Program-made: the position numbers and the translations under genes | Notes under the pieces: model-generated | Told to the model about the DNA's origin: nothing | Databases searched by the model: none | What the model saw: the letters and a program-made list of their open reading frames with translations, nothing else | From: Granulosicoccus sp965214025 | GTDB taxonomy: Bacteria; Pseudomonadota; Gammaproteobacteria; Granulosicoccales; Granulosicoccaceae | Assembly (NCBI GenBank): GCA_965214025.1 | Contig: CBDCAW010000040.1 | Coordinates: 14,338 to 78,337 of the forward strand | Direction of reading: 5' to 3' | DNA length: 64,000 nucleotides | Part shown: piece by piece, positions 8,018-16,950 of the stretch | How positions within the stretch are numbered: the first letter of the stretch is position 1 | How the letters are laid out: every line of letters starts with the position of its first letter

Positions 8018-8346
8018 GCCTTCGCTGCCACGTCACCGGCGCGATTCTTCTCCGCCGTCGAACCCACGAAACCTGTCAACACGATGGTCTGGTCGGCAAC
8101 CTCGACTTGAATGGCTGCGCCACTGATGTCCTCGGCGGCGACAAAGGCCTGTTTCACACGGCCGATCATCTGCGCACTTCGCGGCGGTTCCGGCTCTATT
8201 TCCGGACCGCCGATCATGCTGCACGAGGCACTTGTCAGGGTCGTTCCCATCAGCAGCACGGCCAGCGGCAGCCATGAACGGCATACCTGCACACCGGAAC
8301 GGTCGATCGCACGACGCTCAACCCGCATGGTGAAGTTGTCTCTCAT
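7975..8346 (-). CDS. BON-domain lipoprotein
   Basis: The 123-residue protein has a lipoprotein signal (LLMGTTLTSASC, lipobox Cys near residue 42). One BON domain (about residues 58-123) follows: RVKQAFVAAEDISGAAIQVEVADQTIVLTGFV...AKAYPKATIDNRLEV. BON domains bind membranes or peptidoglycan-associated partners and are found in OsmY-like envelope stress proteins. The start overlaps the stop of the AsmA-like gene by ATGA, so the two are coupled, and both act in the envelope. The N-terminus before the signal peptide is long and basic. Confidence 0.88.
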   Translation of the reverse strand: MRDNFTMRVERRAIDRSGVQVCRSWLPLAVLLMGTTLTSASCSMIGGPEIEPEPPRSAQMIGRVKQAFVAAEDISGAAIQVEVADQTIVLTGFVGSTAEKNRAGDVAAKAYPKATIDNRLEVK

Positions 8347-10331
8347 TGACTCTTGTCGATCGCCTGAACCAGTCCGTCACAGTATTCACTATCCTCGCCA
8401 CTTGGCGGTTGAATGAAAGGCAGAATCGCGGCCGCCGGTGCGGCTACTGCAGCCAGGGTGGCGGCGGCTACTGCCTTGGCTGCCAGTTCACGTCCGGGCA
8501 GCACCGTGGGGTTGCTCAATGTGCCACCGATGTCGACCGCCGTCTTGGCGGCCAGCACACTGACATCCTTGGGCTGGGGTTCGAGAACGAGATTCAGTGA
8601 CTCATCGTTGAAATCCAACGATCCGTCTGCCTGGAACACGGTATCCCTCGTGTCGAGTACCAGGCGATTGATCGAAGCTACGCCGTCCTTCGCATGCAGG
8701 TCCAGATAGCCGCAGTCGATCGGGGTGAGCGTCTTGCCCGGATCGATCAGCAGCGTGATGCTCTCTACCAGATCGACTCCGGCCAGTTCCGTGAGCAACG
8801 CATCCGCCTTGCCACCGGTCATCAGCAGGAACAATCCGCCGTCGCTGCTCGCCGCCATGTCGGCCACCGTGTCTCCGAGCAGCCAGAACTTGCCACGCCC
8901 GCCGATGATGCCGAAGCTCTGGTCATCGACACCGGCCTGCTTCATGATCTGCCTCAGGTCGACACGGTGCATCTTCGCTTCAGCCGTCGTGCTGAAAGGT
9001 TCCACACCGGTGTCCACGTTCACCTCCAGCGTCAATTTACCACCAGCCACACCCACATCCGCCGGTGCCAACGTCAGCTTCTGACCGTCGATTTCGGCAC
9101 GCAGGTTCAAACTCTCCAGTGGCCAGTCCCTGGATACTATCGTACGTGCCTCGTACGACACCGCACCGTTGAACATCGAGGCCAGAGCGTCGAGCTTGAT
9201 GGGTTCGTCCGGCAATACGCGAGCGTCCGGATCAGCAGGCTCGTCGGCGTCCGAATCGGCCGCCTCCTCGCCGGCGGAAGACTTTTCTCCCGGCGAATTT
9301 TCGAGCACGCCGAGGATGTCCTGCACGTCGAGGGTCTGCGAGAGCAGATTGGCGTAGAGCGTCAGCGGCTGCGTCGCGGTGTCGATACGCACGTCACCAT
9401 TCAGATCGCTCGCCCCGAGCCGCGCCTCCAGACGCTTCGCCACGATCTCCGAGCCATCGCGCTGGGCCTCGCCCGCGAGCTTGAACGGCGGCACTTTCGG
9501 CATGTCGATACGCGTGAGCGCGGCAATGGCACCGATGCTCGGTACGTCGATGTCGAATTCCAGATCCACACCGGCCTGTGCGGCATCGTTCAAGCCGTTG
9601 AGCAGGCCATCGATGGACAGGCGGTTGTCACCGAGCTTGCCCTCGACTTCGAGATCGAGCTGCTCGGGCGGTAACGCCGTGCCGGCCAGCGAGCCGAGCG
9701 TGGCCTGCATGTCGACCGGCACTTCGTTGACCTGGCCCTGCAGGCTGAGATCGGTGGGCCGAGCGGGATAAGCCGTCGACCCGGCCGCATCCAGCGTCAG
9801 CTCGGCCCCGTGTCCGGACACGGCATCCGCAACGCTGAGCAGCAGGCCATCGATCTGTATGCGCCGCAGTACGGGCAAACGTACCGGTTCAGAGTTTTGC
9901 GATTGCCCGGAGGGTTGCTCAGGGGACGATGCCGGCGCATCGCCGGTCAGTGCATCGATTACCGGAGCCCAGTTCAAGGCACCCTGCTTGTCCCGCTCTG
10001 CCCGAATCGCGGATTCGCCGAGTTCCAGCGAGTCGATGACGAATTCCCCGGTGAGCAGGGAAGGCAGATCGATGCGCGTCGACAAGGAAGCCACATCCAA
10101 CAGCGGTTCGCCGTCGGGAAGCTCGATGTTCAGACCACGAAGTTCGACGCCGGGCTTCATGCTGAAGACCTTCAGGCCCAGGGCGTCCAGGGTGACTGGA
10201 ACATCCAGCGACGAAGAGGCGATCGGCTCGATACGATCGGCCAGCCACCGTGCCGGCGCCAATGCCAGCGCGACGACGGCGAGCACCACGATGCCGACCA
10301 CCAACAGCAGTGCGCCTCCAAGGTACTTCAC
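8343..10331 (-). CDS. AsmA-family protein (AsmA/YhdP-like envelope lipid transport)
   Basis: A 662-residue protein with one N-terminal transmembrane helix (LGGALLLVVGIVVLAVVALALAP). The N-terminal AsmA segment follows (ITLD-like VPVTLDALGLKVFSMKPGVELRGLNIELPDGEPLLDVASL), then long beta-rich repeats. The C-terminal AsmA_2-type region includes KFWLLGDTVADMAASSDGGLFLLMTGG. AsmA-like proteins form periplasmic bridges and are implicated in outer-membrane lipid homeostasis. A DADEPADPDAR low-complexity insert lies mid-protein. Translation starts at GTG (10331). The gene is followed by an ATGA-coupled BON lipoprotein. Confidence 0.9.
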   Translation of the reverse strand: MKYLGGALLLVVGIVVLAVVALALAPARWLADRIEPIASSSLDVPVTLDALGLKVFSMKPGVELRGLNIELPDGEPLLDVASLSTRIDLPSLLTGEFVIDSLELGESAIRAERDKQGALNWAPVIDALTGDAPASSPEQPSGQSQNSEPVRLPVLRRIQIDGLLLSVADAVSGHGAELTLDAAGSTAYPARPTDLSLQGQVNEVPVDMQATLGSLAGTALPPEQLDLEVEGKLGDNRLSIDGLLNGLNDAAQAGVDLEFDIDVPSIGAIAALTRIDMPKVPPFKLAGEAQRDGSEIVAKRLEARLGASDLNGDVRIDTATQPLTLYANLLSQTLDVQDILGVLENSPGEKSSAGEEAADSDADEPADPDARVLPDEPIKLDALASMFNGAVSYEARTIVSRDWPLESLNLRAEIDGQKLTLAPADVGVAGGKLTLEVNVDTGVEPFSTTAEAKMHRVDLRQIMKQAGVDDQSFGIIGGRGKFWLLGDTVADMAASSDGGLFLLMTGGKADALLTELAGVDLVESITLLIDPGKTLTPIDCGYLDLHAKDGVASINRLVLDTRDTVFQADGSLDFNDESLNLVLEPQPKDVSVLAAKTAVDIGGTLSNPTVLPGRELAAKAVAAATLAAVAAPAAAILPFIQPPSGEDSEYCDGLVQAIDKSQ

Positions 10332-10762
10332 GACGACTCTCCATTCATTCTCAAGGTAATGCTCGGTAGAAGTAGCGCTCGATAGAACTTTTGATCAGGC
10401 GATGCGATCTGTTGGTTACAGTGAAGGCTACCAGTTGCGAAAGCAGTCGGCGCGCCGGACCCGTCTCAATCATGTGAGAGAACCCTCGGCGGCGCAAGGG
10501 TACAGCTTATGCCTACCGCCACCCGAGCATTGCCGTAGAGTGCGAATGGACACAGTACGAAACAATCGTGTAGGAATTGGTCTTGCAGGAAGCCTGGTGC
10601 CGGTATCCCCGGCGAACAGACCCGCAGACAGACGAGCGTACAAGCCGGATAACGAAGAATGACTGGATGGGCACAGGCCGTGCTCGCTCGGTTCCCAGTG
10701 GCCCGACAACTTTTCGAATGCACTCTGCCAATCTCAGATCCCCGGTTCGGCAACGTAGATTC
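10332..10762. other. Intergenic stretch of 431 bp between divergent genes
   Basis: This stretch separates the divergent AsmA-like and DUF3750 genes and must hold both promoters. Open frames on either strand here run into the coding genes or have no protein-like composition. No convincing -35/-10 pair, hairpin or repeat was recognised. Confidence 0.5.
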
Positions 10763-11608
10763 ATGAGCAGGCTTCTGGTGTGGCTTGCCCGATCGTTGCT
10801 CGTCATACTGAGCGTGTTCTTCCTGCCCGTTGGTTGCATGGTGGCGGCGCATTACACCACCGATGACAACCTGAGCTGGTCGTCACTGCGCCGCGACAGC
10901 AGCGCACAGGCGCCCGCCGTGGATTCGAGCGATGCCGTCATTCAGGTGTATGCCGCGCGAGCGGCACGCTGGCGAGGTGCTTTCGGTGTGCACACCTGGA
11001 TCGCGGCGAAACGGGCCGGAGAACAACACTACACACGCTTCGAAGTCATCGGCTACATGGTCTACTGGGGCGGCGACGGTGTACGCGTCGGGCCCGGCAT
11101 GCCCGATGCCTACTGGTACGGCAACCGCCCGACGCTGCTGCGCGACCTGCGCGGAGGCGAACAGGTAGATGCTCTGATAGACCGCCTGTTCGATGCGGCG
11201 GAAGTCTATCCGTACAACAATGTCTACCACGTCTGGCCTGGCCCCAACAGCAACACGTTCATCGCGCATCTGGCCAGATCCGTTCCACAGCTGCGTCTGG
11301 AGCTACCGTCCACCGCCATCGGCAAAGACTACCTGCCCCTGGAATCGCCGGTCTCGATGACACCCAGTGGCACCGGCGCTCAGTTGTCGATCGGTGGCTA
11401 CGCCGGGGTGCTGGCCGGCATCGAGGAAGGCCTGGAACTGAACCTGCTCGGCCTGACCGTCGGGATCGACCTGTACCCACCCGCTATCAAGCTGCCGGGG
11501 TTCGGTCGCTTCGGCTTCTCCGACTACAAGCGCCAGACGCTCAAGCCTGAAAGCGATGAAGGATCGCAATCGGCTGAACACATTTCCCCGACAGCCGGGC
11601 CAGGGTAA
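10763..11608 (+). CDS. DUF3750 domain protein with N-terminal membrane anchor
   Basis: The 281-residue protein has an N-terminal hydrophobic segment (LLVWLARSLLVILSVFFLPVGC), which acts as a signal anchor or lipoprotein signal. The DUF3750 domain follows, with HTWIAAKRAGEQHYTRFEVIGYMVYWGG, AYWYGNRPTLLRDLRG, YPYNNVYHVWPGPNSNTFIAHLARSVPQL and LPSTAIGKDYLP. The His and Asn/Ser motifs resemble an NlpC/P60-like or lipid-hydrolase fold, but a catalytic role is unproven. The start MSRLLV (10763) was chosen because it opens directly onto the hydrophobic segment. The tail after residue 255 is polar and variable. Confidence 0.85.
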   Translation: MSRLLVWLARSLLVILSVFFLPVGCMVAAHYTTDDNLSWSSLRRDSSAQAPAVDSSDAVIQVYAARAARWRGAFGVHTWIAAKRAGEQHYTRFEVIGYMVYWGGDGVRVGPGMPDAYWYGNRPTLLRDLRGGEQVDALIDRLFDAAEVYPYNNVYHVWPGPNSNTFIAHLARSVPQLRLELPSTAIGKDYLPLESPVSMTPSGTGAQLSIGGYAGVLAGIEEGLELNLLGLTVGIDLYPPAIKLPGFGRFGFSDYKRQTLKPESDEGSQSAEHISPTAGPG

Positions 11609-11725
11609 TACGGCTGTGTGAGCAACTGTGAAAACTGGAGGCGCCCGGTATGCCACGTCACGGAAGTTTAGCGCAGGCTTGACTACACTTGCGTTCTCCT
11701 GAAAGACCATGGCGCAACGGAATCA

Positions 11726-13735
11726 ATGTCCCACCCGACCCCTTCATGCCAGCCGGCGTGGCGACACCCTGCCCTGCTGCTTCTATCGACCCTTCTGGGC
11801 ATGACGGCCTGTGGCGGCGATTCGTCTGATTCCGATGTACCGAACGGTCCTCTGCCAAGCGCCGAATCGCCTCTGTCGAACGATGGGCAGCCGGCGCCCG
11901 GTACGTCTGCGGCGCCGGCTCCCAGGCCGCCGATCGAGACGATACCCGCCGTGGCCACCGGTGAGTCTCTGGCGCCGCTTCCCGACCCGCCGCTGACTCC
12001 GCCACCGGGCGACGACAGCGAGCCTTCCCCGGCAGACATCGCCATCACGACGATACGCGACTTCCCGGTGGTACAGGACCCGGCGCGCATGCTCGACGAT
12101 CCGGAGGACGAGATCAGCGAGGCCGAGTTTCTGGAAGGCCCCCTGCCGGCCGTGACCACGACGCCGCCGAGCGTCGATCCGACGTTGAACGCAGCGCCGT
12201 TCTTCGTCGACCTCGACGATCAGACGATCGATGCAGGCGCCGAGCTCGATCTGCTGCTGCAGCCGATCGACCCGGACGGGGGCATACCCGGCATGTTTCC
12301 CAATGCATTGCCGCCCGGCGCACGTTACGTCGACAATCTGGACGGTACGCGATCACTGATCTGGCGACCGTTGCAACCGGATGTCGGCATTCGTGAGTTC
12401 ACCATCACCGCCATCGATCCGCTGGAACCCGATTATCGGGTCGAACGCACGATTCGCATCAAGGTGGAACTCCCGGCTGATACCAGCACCATCGAGAACC
12501 TGCCGCCGGTGGTCAATCTGGTACGGCCTCACACGGTGCGGGTGAACGACCCGGTGGTGATCGATATCAAGGGCTCGGACCCGAACGGCACTACGCCTGT
12601 ACTGAACATCGAGAATCCGCCACCGGATGCGACCCTGACGCCACATTTTTTCGACGATGCCGTTCGGGTGCTCGGTTTCGTACCCACCGAGGTCGGTACC
12701 ATCACCCTCTCGGTGACAGCCACCGACGCCGAGGATGCAACGCTCGTCGGCGAGCGTGACATCACCATCGAGGTACTGCCTGCTGCCGACTTCACCCGGC
12801 CGGGCGAACGTTTGAGGGAGTTGGCCGCCGCTCGCAACCTGATGCTCGGCTACGCATCGCTGCAGGGTTTCTACCATCGCCCGGATGGCGCCATCTACGC
12901 GCACATCGCCGGCGAGGAATTCGATCTGGTTACCACCGAGAACGACCTGAAGTGGTCACTGGTCAATCCGTTACCGGGCAAGTATCGCTGGGCGTCGGCC
13001 GATAATCTGGTCGCTTTCGCAGAAGCGAAGAACATGGTGGTGCACGGGCACACGCTGGTGTGGCATCGCCAGCTGCCGAGCTGGATCAAGCGATCACTGC
13101 CCGCCGAGCGTGAGGGGCACATGCGTGAGTACATCGATCGGGTGATGCGCCGCTACGAGGGCGATATCCGGTTGTGGGATGTGGTGAACGAGTCCTTGGA
13201 GGATGACGGCAGCTTTCGCGATTCGGTCTGGTTCGAGGCCATGGGCGAGGACTATATCGATATCGCTTTCCGCCAGGCGCGTGAATCTGCTCCGCAGGCA
13301 CTGCTGCTCTACAACGACTACGACATCATCGATGGCGGCCCGAAGTTCGAGGCCATGCTGGCACTGGTGGAAGACCTGAAGGCGCGCGGCACACCGATCG
13401 ACGGCGTAGGCCTGCAGATGCACGTGTTCAGCGACTTTGGCGGTCTCGCAGGCACCGCAGACATATTGCAGGCCTTCGCCGATCTCGACCTGGACATCTA
13501 CATCACCGAGCTCGATGTCTCCGTGGCAGAAGGCGACACGTTTGCAGATCAGGCGGTGGTTTACGCTTCCATCACCGAGACTTGCCTGGCACAACCACGC
13601 TGCAGGGCATTGCAGACCTGGGGCTTCACCGACATGTATTCCTGGCGTGATGAATACACGCCGCTGCTGCTCGACGAACGCTACCAGGTGAAACCTGCCT
13701 ACCTGGCGATGCAACGCGCCCTGGCCGGAGACTGA
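11726..13735 (+). CDS. Endo-1,4-beta-xylanase (GH10) lipoprotein with N-terminal Ig-like/cadherin-like domains
   Basis: A 669-residue exported hydrolase that cleaves xylan backbones. The signal peptide ends in a lipobox (LLGMTACGG, Cys29), so the enzyme is probably anchored in the outer membrane. Residues 30-150 form a Pro/Asp/Ser-rich linker. Two putative Ig/cadherin-like modules lie near 155-250 and 260-350 (FVDLDDQTIDAGAELDLLL and VNDPVVIDIKGSDPNG). The GH10 barrel spans about 358-668. Acid/base Glu489 (WDVVNESLE) and nucleophile Glu595 (YITELDV) are intact, as are the HTLVWH and WGFTD motifs. No CBM with a recognised fold was seen. It fits with the GH1 gene and esterases elsewhere in the window. 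Confidence 0.93.
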   Translation: MSHPTPSCQPAWRHPALLLLSTLLGMTACGGDSSDSDVPNGPLPSAESPLSNDGQPAPGTSAAPAPRPPIETIPAVATGESLAPLPDPPLTPPPGDDSEPSPADIAITTIRDFPVVQDPARMLDDPEDEISEAEFLEGPLPAVTTTPPSVDPTLNAAPFFVDLDDQTIDAGAELDLLLQPIDPDGGIPGMFPNALPPGARYVDNLDGTRSLIWRPLQPDVGIREFTITAIDPLEPDYRVERTIRIKVELPADTSTIENLPPVVNLVRPHTVRVNDPVVIDIKGSDPNGTTPVLNIENPPPDATLTPHFFDDAVRVLGFVPTEVGTITLSVTATDAEDATLVGERDITIEVLPAADFTRPGERLRELAAARNLMLGYASLQGFYHRPDGAIYAHIAGEEFDLVTTENDLKWSLVNPLPGKYRWASADNLVAFAEAKNMVVHGHTLVWHRQLPSWIKRSLPAEREGHMREYIDRVMRRYEGDIRLWDVVNESLEDDGSFRDSVWFEAMGEDYIDIAFRQARESAPQALLLYNDYDIIDGGPKFEAMLALVEDLKARGTPIDGVGLQMHVFSDFGGLAGTADILQAFADLDLDIYITELDVSVAEGDTFADQAVVYASITETCLAQPRCRALQTWGFTDMYSWRDEYTPLLLDERYQVKPAYLAMQRALAGD

Positions 13736-13825
13736 AAGGCTCTCACCGAAGCGATTCGGCGGCTCTCCCGCATGATAACGACGGGCTCGGCGTTGTCATC
13801 GTGGGGGACCACCGACCCGCGTGCA

Positions 13826-14017
13826 TCACTCGTTCTCGCTACGCACCGTGACCATCGGTTCGTAGTCTTCATCGACGGTGATGCTTACCGTGATCGGCTG
13901 ACAGCACACCTGGCAATCGTCGATGTAGGATTGCTCGTTGATCGAACAGTCGACTTCGATGGACTGCGCCTCGCCGCAGTACGGGCACAGAATGAATACC
14001 GAGCGCAGAAGCTCCAT
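13826..14017 (-). CDS. CPXCG motif-containing cysteine-rich small protein
   Basis: A 63-residue protein with CPYCG near residue 11 and a second pair, DCQVCCQPI, near residue 35. This is the pattern of the CPXCG zinc-ribbon family of unknown function. The start MELLRS (14017) was chosen because it fits the family length, and the longer in-frame extension overlaps dsbB. It lies 1 bp downstream of the dsbB stop, so the two are probably co-transcribed. The pair of CxxC motifs suggests zinc binding. Confidence 0.85.
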   Translation of the reverse strand: MELLRSVFILCPYCGEAQSIEVDCSINEQSYIDDCQVCCQPITVSITVDEDYEPMVTVRSENE

Positions 14018-14018
14018 G

Positions 14019-14549
14019 TCAGTGGCTCGATACGGGCTTGCGCCGCCCCGCGAGGAAGAACAACCCGATTGCCACCAACAGGAATCCGCCAAACCAGGCC
14101 AGCGACCATTCACCGATGCTCAGCCCGAGAAAACGCCAGTGCACCTCGGCGCAGTTACCATCACCCTTGAACAGCAGCTCGAGCGTTTTCAGCATTGGCA
14201 TGTTGTCCATCCAGTACTGCAAGCCTGGACCACACTCGGGTACCTCGTCGGGTGGCAGATGCTGCAACCAGACCTGACGGCCGGCAGTAACGATGCCCCC
14301 GATGGCGAACAGGGCCATGAACACCGTGCAGGCGCGCTGGAATGCGGTGGAAGATAGCCGGATCAGGGCAACGAGCGCCGCGGCCCCGATACCGTAGTAG
14401 AACAGACGCTGGGTGATGCACAGAGGGCACGGATCGAGGTACTGCCAGAACTGCAGGTAATAGCCGTAGCCCAGCAGACAGACAACGCTCAGAAGAATGG
14501 CCGGCCAGGACCATGCGAGCGCGCGCGGGAGGCGGTTTGTCTGAAGCAT
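14019..14549 (-). CDS. dsbB: Disulfide bond formation protein DsbB
   Basis: Inner-membrane quinone reductase that reoxidises DsbA in the periplasm. The 176-residue protein has four transmembrane helices. The first redox pair, C41-C44 (DPCPLC), sits in the first periplasmic loop. The second pair, C106 and C133 (PECGPG and GNCAEVHW), sits in the second loop. The QRLFYY motif after the CxxC, typical of the quinone-binding region, is present. The start at 14549 was set because the upstream in-frame residues are not membrane-like. It is followed by the CPXCG gene. No dsbA was found in the window. Confidence 0.93.
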   Translation of the reverse strand: MLQTNRLPRALAWSWPAILLSVVCLLGYGYYLQFWQYLDPCPLCITQRLFYYGIGAAALVALIRLSSTAFQRACTVFMALFAIGGIVTAGRQVWLQHLPPDEVPECGPGLQYWMDNMPMLKTLELLFKGDGNCAEVHWRFLGLSIGEWSLAWFGGFLLVAIGLFFLAGRRKPVSSH

Positions 14550-14584
14550 TCGGTGTGCTCGTTCAGCAGTGAGGTGGACGACGG

Positions 14585-14935
14585 TCAGTGCAGCAGGAAA
14601 TGGTCCACGAAATAGCGCCCGCCCTTCAATGCGACGGTGGCCATGCCGAGAATCTGCCCTTCGGCCCGGCTGTATTCCTGATCCCACACCAGTGTGAACG
14701 ATTTGGGCTTGCGTAGTATGGCAATGAGTTCACGTGTTGCCGGTCGGCCCCACTGTTCTTCCCGCGCGTCGCAGTCGGCGTAGAAGCGCTCCGGATTGAT
14801 CTGCCCCTTGAGCGCCACCGAAAAGTGCCGCGCATGCAGGGCATAGTCGCGACGTGCGACCCCCTCGATGGTGTCGTTCAGCATCGGTTCGGCGATCTTG
14901 ATGATCTCCGGATCGTCCAGTTCAAGGCAGCTCAT
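14585..14935 (-). CDS. Hypothetical protein, possibly NTF2-like fold
   Basis: A 116-residue soluble protein with no signal peptide. It has two early helices (IIKIAEPMLNDTIEGVARRDYALHARHF), then FYADCDAREEQWGR, then antiparallel strands ending in a GGRYFVDHFLLH tail. The order of a long helix, an EEQWG turn and a terminal strand recalls NTF2/SnoaL-like proteins, but this is only a resemblance. It lies upstream of dsbB on the same strand with a 35-bp gap. Function is not recognised. Confidence 0.65.
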   Translation of the reverse strand: MSCLELDDPEIIKIAEPMLNDTIEGVARRDYALHARHFSVALKGQINPERFYADCDAREEQWGRPATRELIAILRKPKSFTLVWDQEYSRAEGQILGMATVALKGGRYFVDHFLLH

Positions 14936-15066
14936 GAATGCAATTGTAAGCGCCCGGGTCGATTTAGCCAACGGCTTGACGCCGTGATGCTCGTGATGTC
15001 GAGAGCCCGCCCGACCCAGGCCAGGGTAGTCACCCGGGGCGTAGGCAAAGCGGGGTTTCCCTACTC

Positions 15067-15300
15067 TCAGCCGACGACGGGCTCCGTGCGGTTCTTTCGT
15101 CCGAGGCGATAGCCGCGATACCACTCTTCCTCGAACTCACTGGAAGCGAAGTAGGAATGGTGGCAGTTGGACGGGGTAGTTCCCTTGATACCCGCCTCCA
15201 TGCCAGCCTTGCGGGCAGCGGCGGGCGTGACATTGACAAGCGGCTTGAATGCTTCGGATATCACGGTGTTCAGGCCTACGAAATCGAACTCGTTCGTCAT
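15067..15300 (-). CDS. Ribosome modulation factor-like protein
   Basis: The 77-residue protein contains an RMF-like core at about residues 28-70: AARKAGMEAGIKG, then a Cys-containing turn (SNCHHSYF) and EEEWYRGYRLGRKNR. RMF drives ribosomes into inactive 100S dimers in stationary phase. The core aligns with the A-x-x-G-x-x-AGI-G, C and W-x-x-G-x-R positions of RMF. This protein also carries an extra 27-residue N-terminal segment. The AAGGAG-type ribosome-binding site upstream of 15300 supports the start. Homology is inferred from pattern, and RMF activity is not proven. Confidence 0.7.
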   Translation of the reverse strand: MTNEFDFVGLNTVISEAFKPLVNVTPAAARKAGMEAGIKGTTPSNCHHSYFASSEFEEEWYRGYRLGRKNRTEPVVG

Positions 15301-15419
15301 CGGTACTGCTCCTTCGGGTTGACATCGAACCGGCTGGAACGCCGGGTCTTCAGTGCGAGAGAAACTATCACGCACCCTGACGCCCGATGCCCGACCAGTT
15401 CGCATCACCGCACGTCCCG

Positions 15420-16916
15420 TTACAGGCTCCGACCGGAAGGGGCTGCGAAACTTGAAGCGAGCCGCAGATCGCTCTGCAAGGACTCACGCGCGGCAGCCCG
15501 TGCCACGGCACTGTGCTGGCGCAGCACGAAGGAGGGATGCGTCGTGATCAGCAACCGACACTGATCGGAAAACCGCAGCCAGTGACCGCGCTCGGCCTGC
15601 ACCTTCACCGGCCGACCGAGAAGCGCCCTGGCCGCAGTGGCCCCCAGTGCCACGATGACGCGTGGCGCCACCAGCTCGATCTCGCGTTGCAGCCACGGCT
15701 GACAGGCGGCGATGTCCTCTTCGGACGGCCGTTGGTGCAGGCGCAGCTTGCCACGCACGCTGAACTTGAAGTGCTTGACAGCATTGGTCATGTACACGTT
15801 GTCAGCCTGAGGGCCGCATTCGAGCAGCAACTCCCGCAACAGCTGCCCGGCTGGACCCACGAAAGGTTGCCCGCGAAGATCCTCCTGATCACCGGGTTGT
15901 TCTCCCAACAGCATCAGGGAACTGTTCGACGCTCCGGCTCCGGGTACCGCACGGGTAGCGTGACAGGCATGGGCACAACGCTCGCAACTCGACAGCTCCT
16001 GCGCCAGGCTCGCCAGGGTTCCGGCGGCGACGCCACCTGGCTTGCCGGAATGCTCATCGGACGGCTTGCCGACATGCAAGGCTCTGGCAGCGAAGCGTGG
16101 CGCCCGGGTGGGTGCCGCGGCCACCATGCCGGCGGTTCTCACGCTCGCCTGCCGGGTCAATGGCGCGATCAGAGACGCCTCGGGCAGATTCTTCCAGTAT
16201 TTCATCGGCATTTCCGAGCGCATCGCATCGAGCCGTAGCCGTGCCGGGTTGAAGATGTTGGCGAAATAGGTGCGCCAGAGATCTTCCATCGGTTCGCTAT
16301 CGGGTAGCGTATCGCGATCGACCGCCGGCCCGAACCGCAACGCTTCGCCATCCCAATGCGCACTGCCTTCAGGTGTCGCGATACTCCAGTTCATCGCCGC
16401 GAAACGCCGCCGGAAGAAATCACAGTTATAGCGAAGGATGTGATGATCGGGCTCGAACCAGGCGTGGTAGTGCTCGACCTCCGGCAGATTCGACCGCCGG
16501 AAGCGCAGGAACGCTCGCATCTTGTGCATGTCCCTGCCGATCGACTTGCCCAGCGTGACGGCCCGATGCACGTCGTCGTCGCACACGTCGTGCAGCAGGT
16601 GTGCTTCGCCGTGACCCTGACGCCATAACAGGCGGTACAGCAGAGCGAAGCGCGCCGGGTCTTGATGGCAGACCACTCGCCGGGCCAGATCGATGAAGTG
16701 CCGACTGACCTTCAGGCTGTTCCCCCCTACGTTGGTCCCGCTGCCGGACTCACCGCTACGATTCTCACTGCCGCCGGTATCACCGAAGAGATCCGAATTA
16801 CCTCCGGGGAACTGCCAGACTACCTGCTCGGGCGCCTGCCCTTCACGGACAAGCCGGCGAGCATTCGAGCGCCAGCCGTCGAAGTCTGCAGCATGCTCGA
16901 GCTCTACGGTGATCAT
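15420..16916 (-). CDS. DUF4130 - UdgX family uracil-DNA glycosylase/binding fusion protein
   Basis: A 498-residue two-domain protein. Residues 1-260 match the DUF4130 putative DNA metabolism protein, including DMHKMRAFLRFR and EVEHYHAWFEPDHHILRYNCDFFRRRF. Residues 310-490 are a UdgX-type uracil-DNA glycosylase: CERC near the iron-sulfur region, motif A GEQPGDQEDL, NAVKHFKFSVRGKLRLH and THPSFVLR. UdgX makes a covalent bond to DNA at the uracil site through the His of its KRRIH loop. Here that loop reads KLRLH with His394 kept. A Gly/Ser/Asn-rich insert lies near residues 38-65. It is 34 bp downstream of the radical SAM gene on the same strand. Confidence 0.93.
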   Translation of the reverse strand: MITVELEHAADFDGWRSNARRLVREGQAPEQVVWQFPGGNSDLFGDTGGSENRSGESGSGTNVGGNSLKVSRHFIDLARRVVCHQDPARFALLYRLLWRQGHGEAHLLHDVCDDDVHRAVTLGKSIGRDMHKMRAFLRFRRSNLPEVEHYHAWFEPDHHILRYNCDFFRRRFAAMNWSIATPEGSAHWDGEALRFGPAVDRDTLPDSEPMEDLWRTYFANIFNPARLRLDAMRSEMPMKYWKNLPEASLIAPLTRQASVRTAGMVAAAPTRAPRFAARALHVGKPSDEHSGKPGGVAAGTLASLAQELSSCERCAHACHATRAVPGAGASNSSLMLLGEQPGDQEDLRGQPFVGPAGQLLRELLLECGPQADNVYMTNAVKHFKFSVRGKLRLHQRPSEEDIAACQPWLQREIELVAPRVIVALGATAARALLGRPVKVQAERGHWLRFSDQCRLLITTHPSFVLRQHSAVARAAARESLQSDLRLASSFAAPSGRSL

Positions 16917-16950
16917 CGGAGGTCAAGGTTTGCACGACCCGCGAACTCCA

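Noticed and set aside
8694..9674. 326-residue plus-strand frame antisense to the AsmA-like gene
   Set aside because: Shadow frame with biased composition; the minus-strand gene is well supported by family motifs and coupling to the BON gene.
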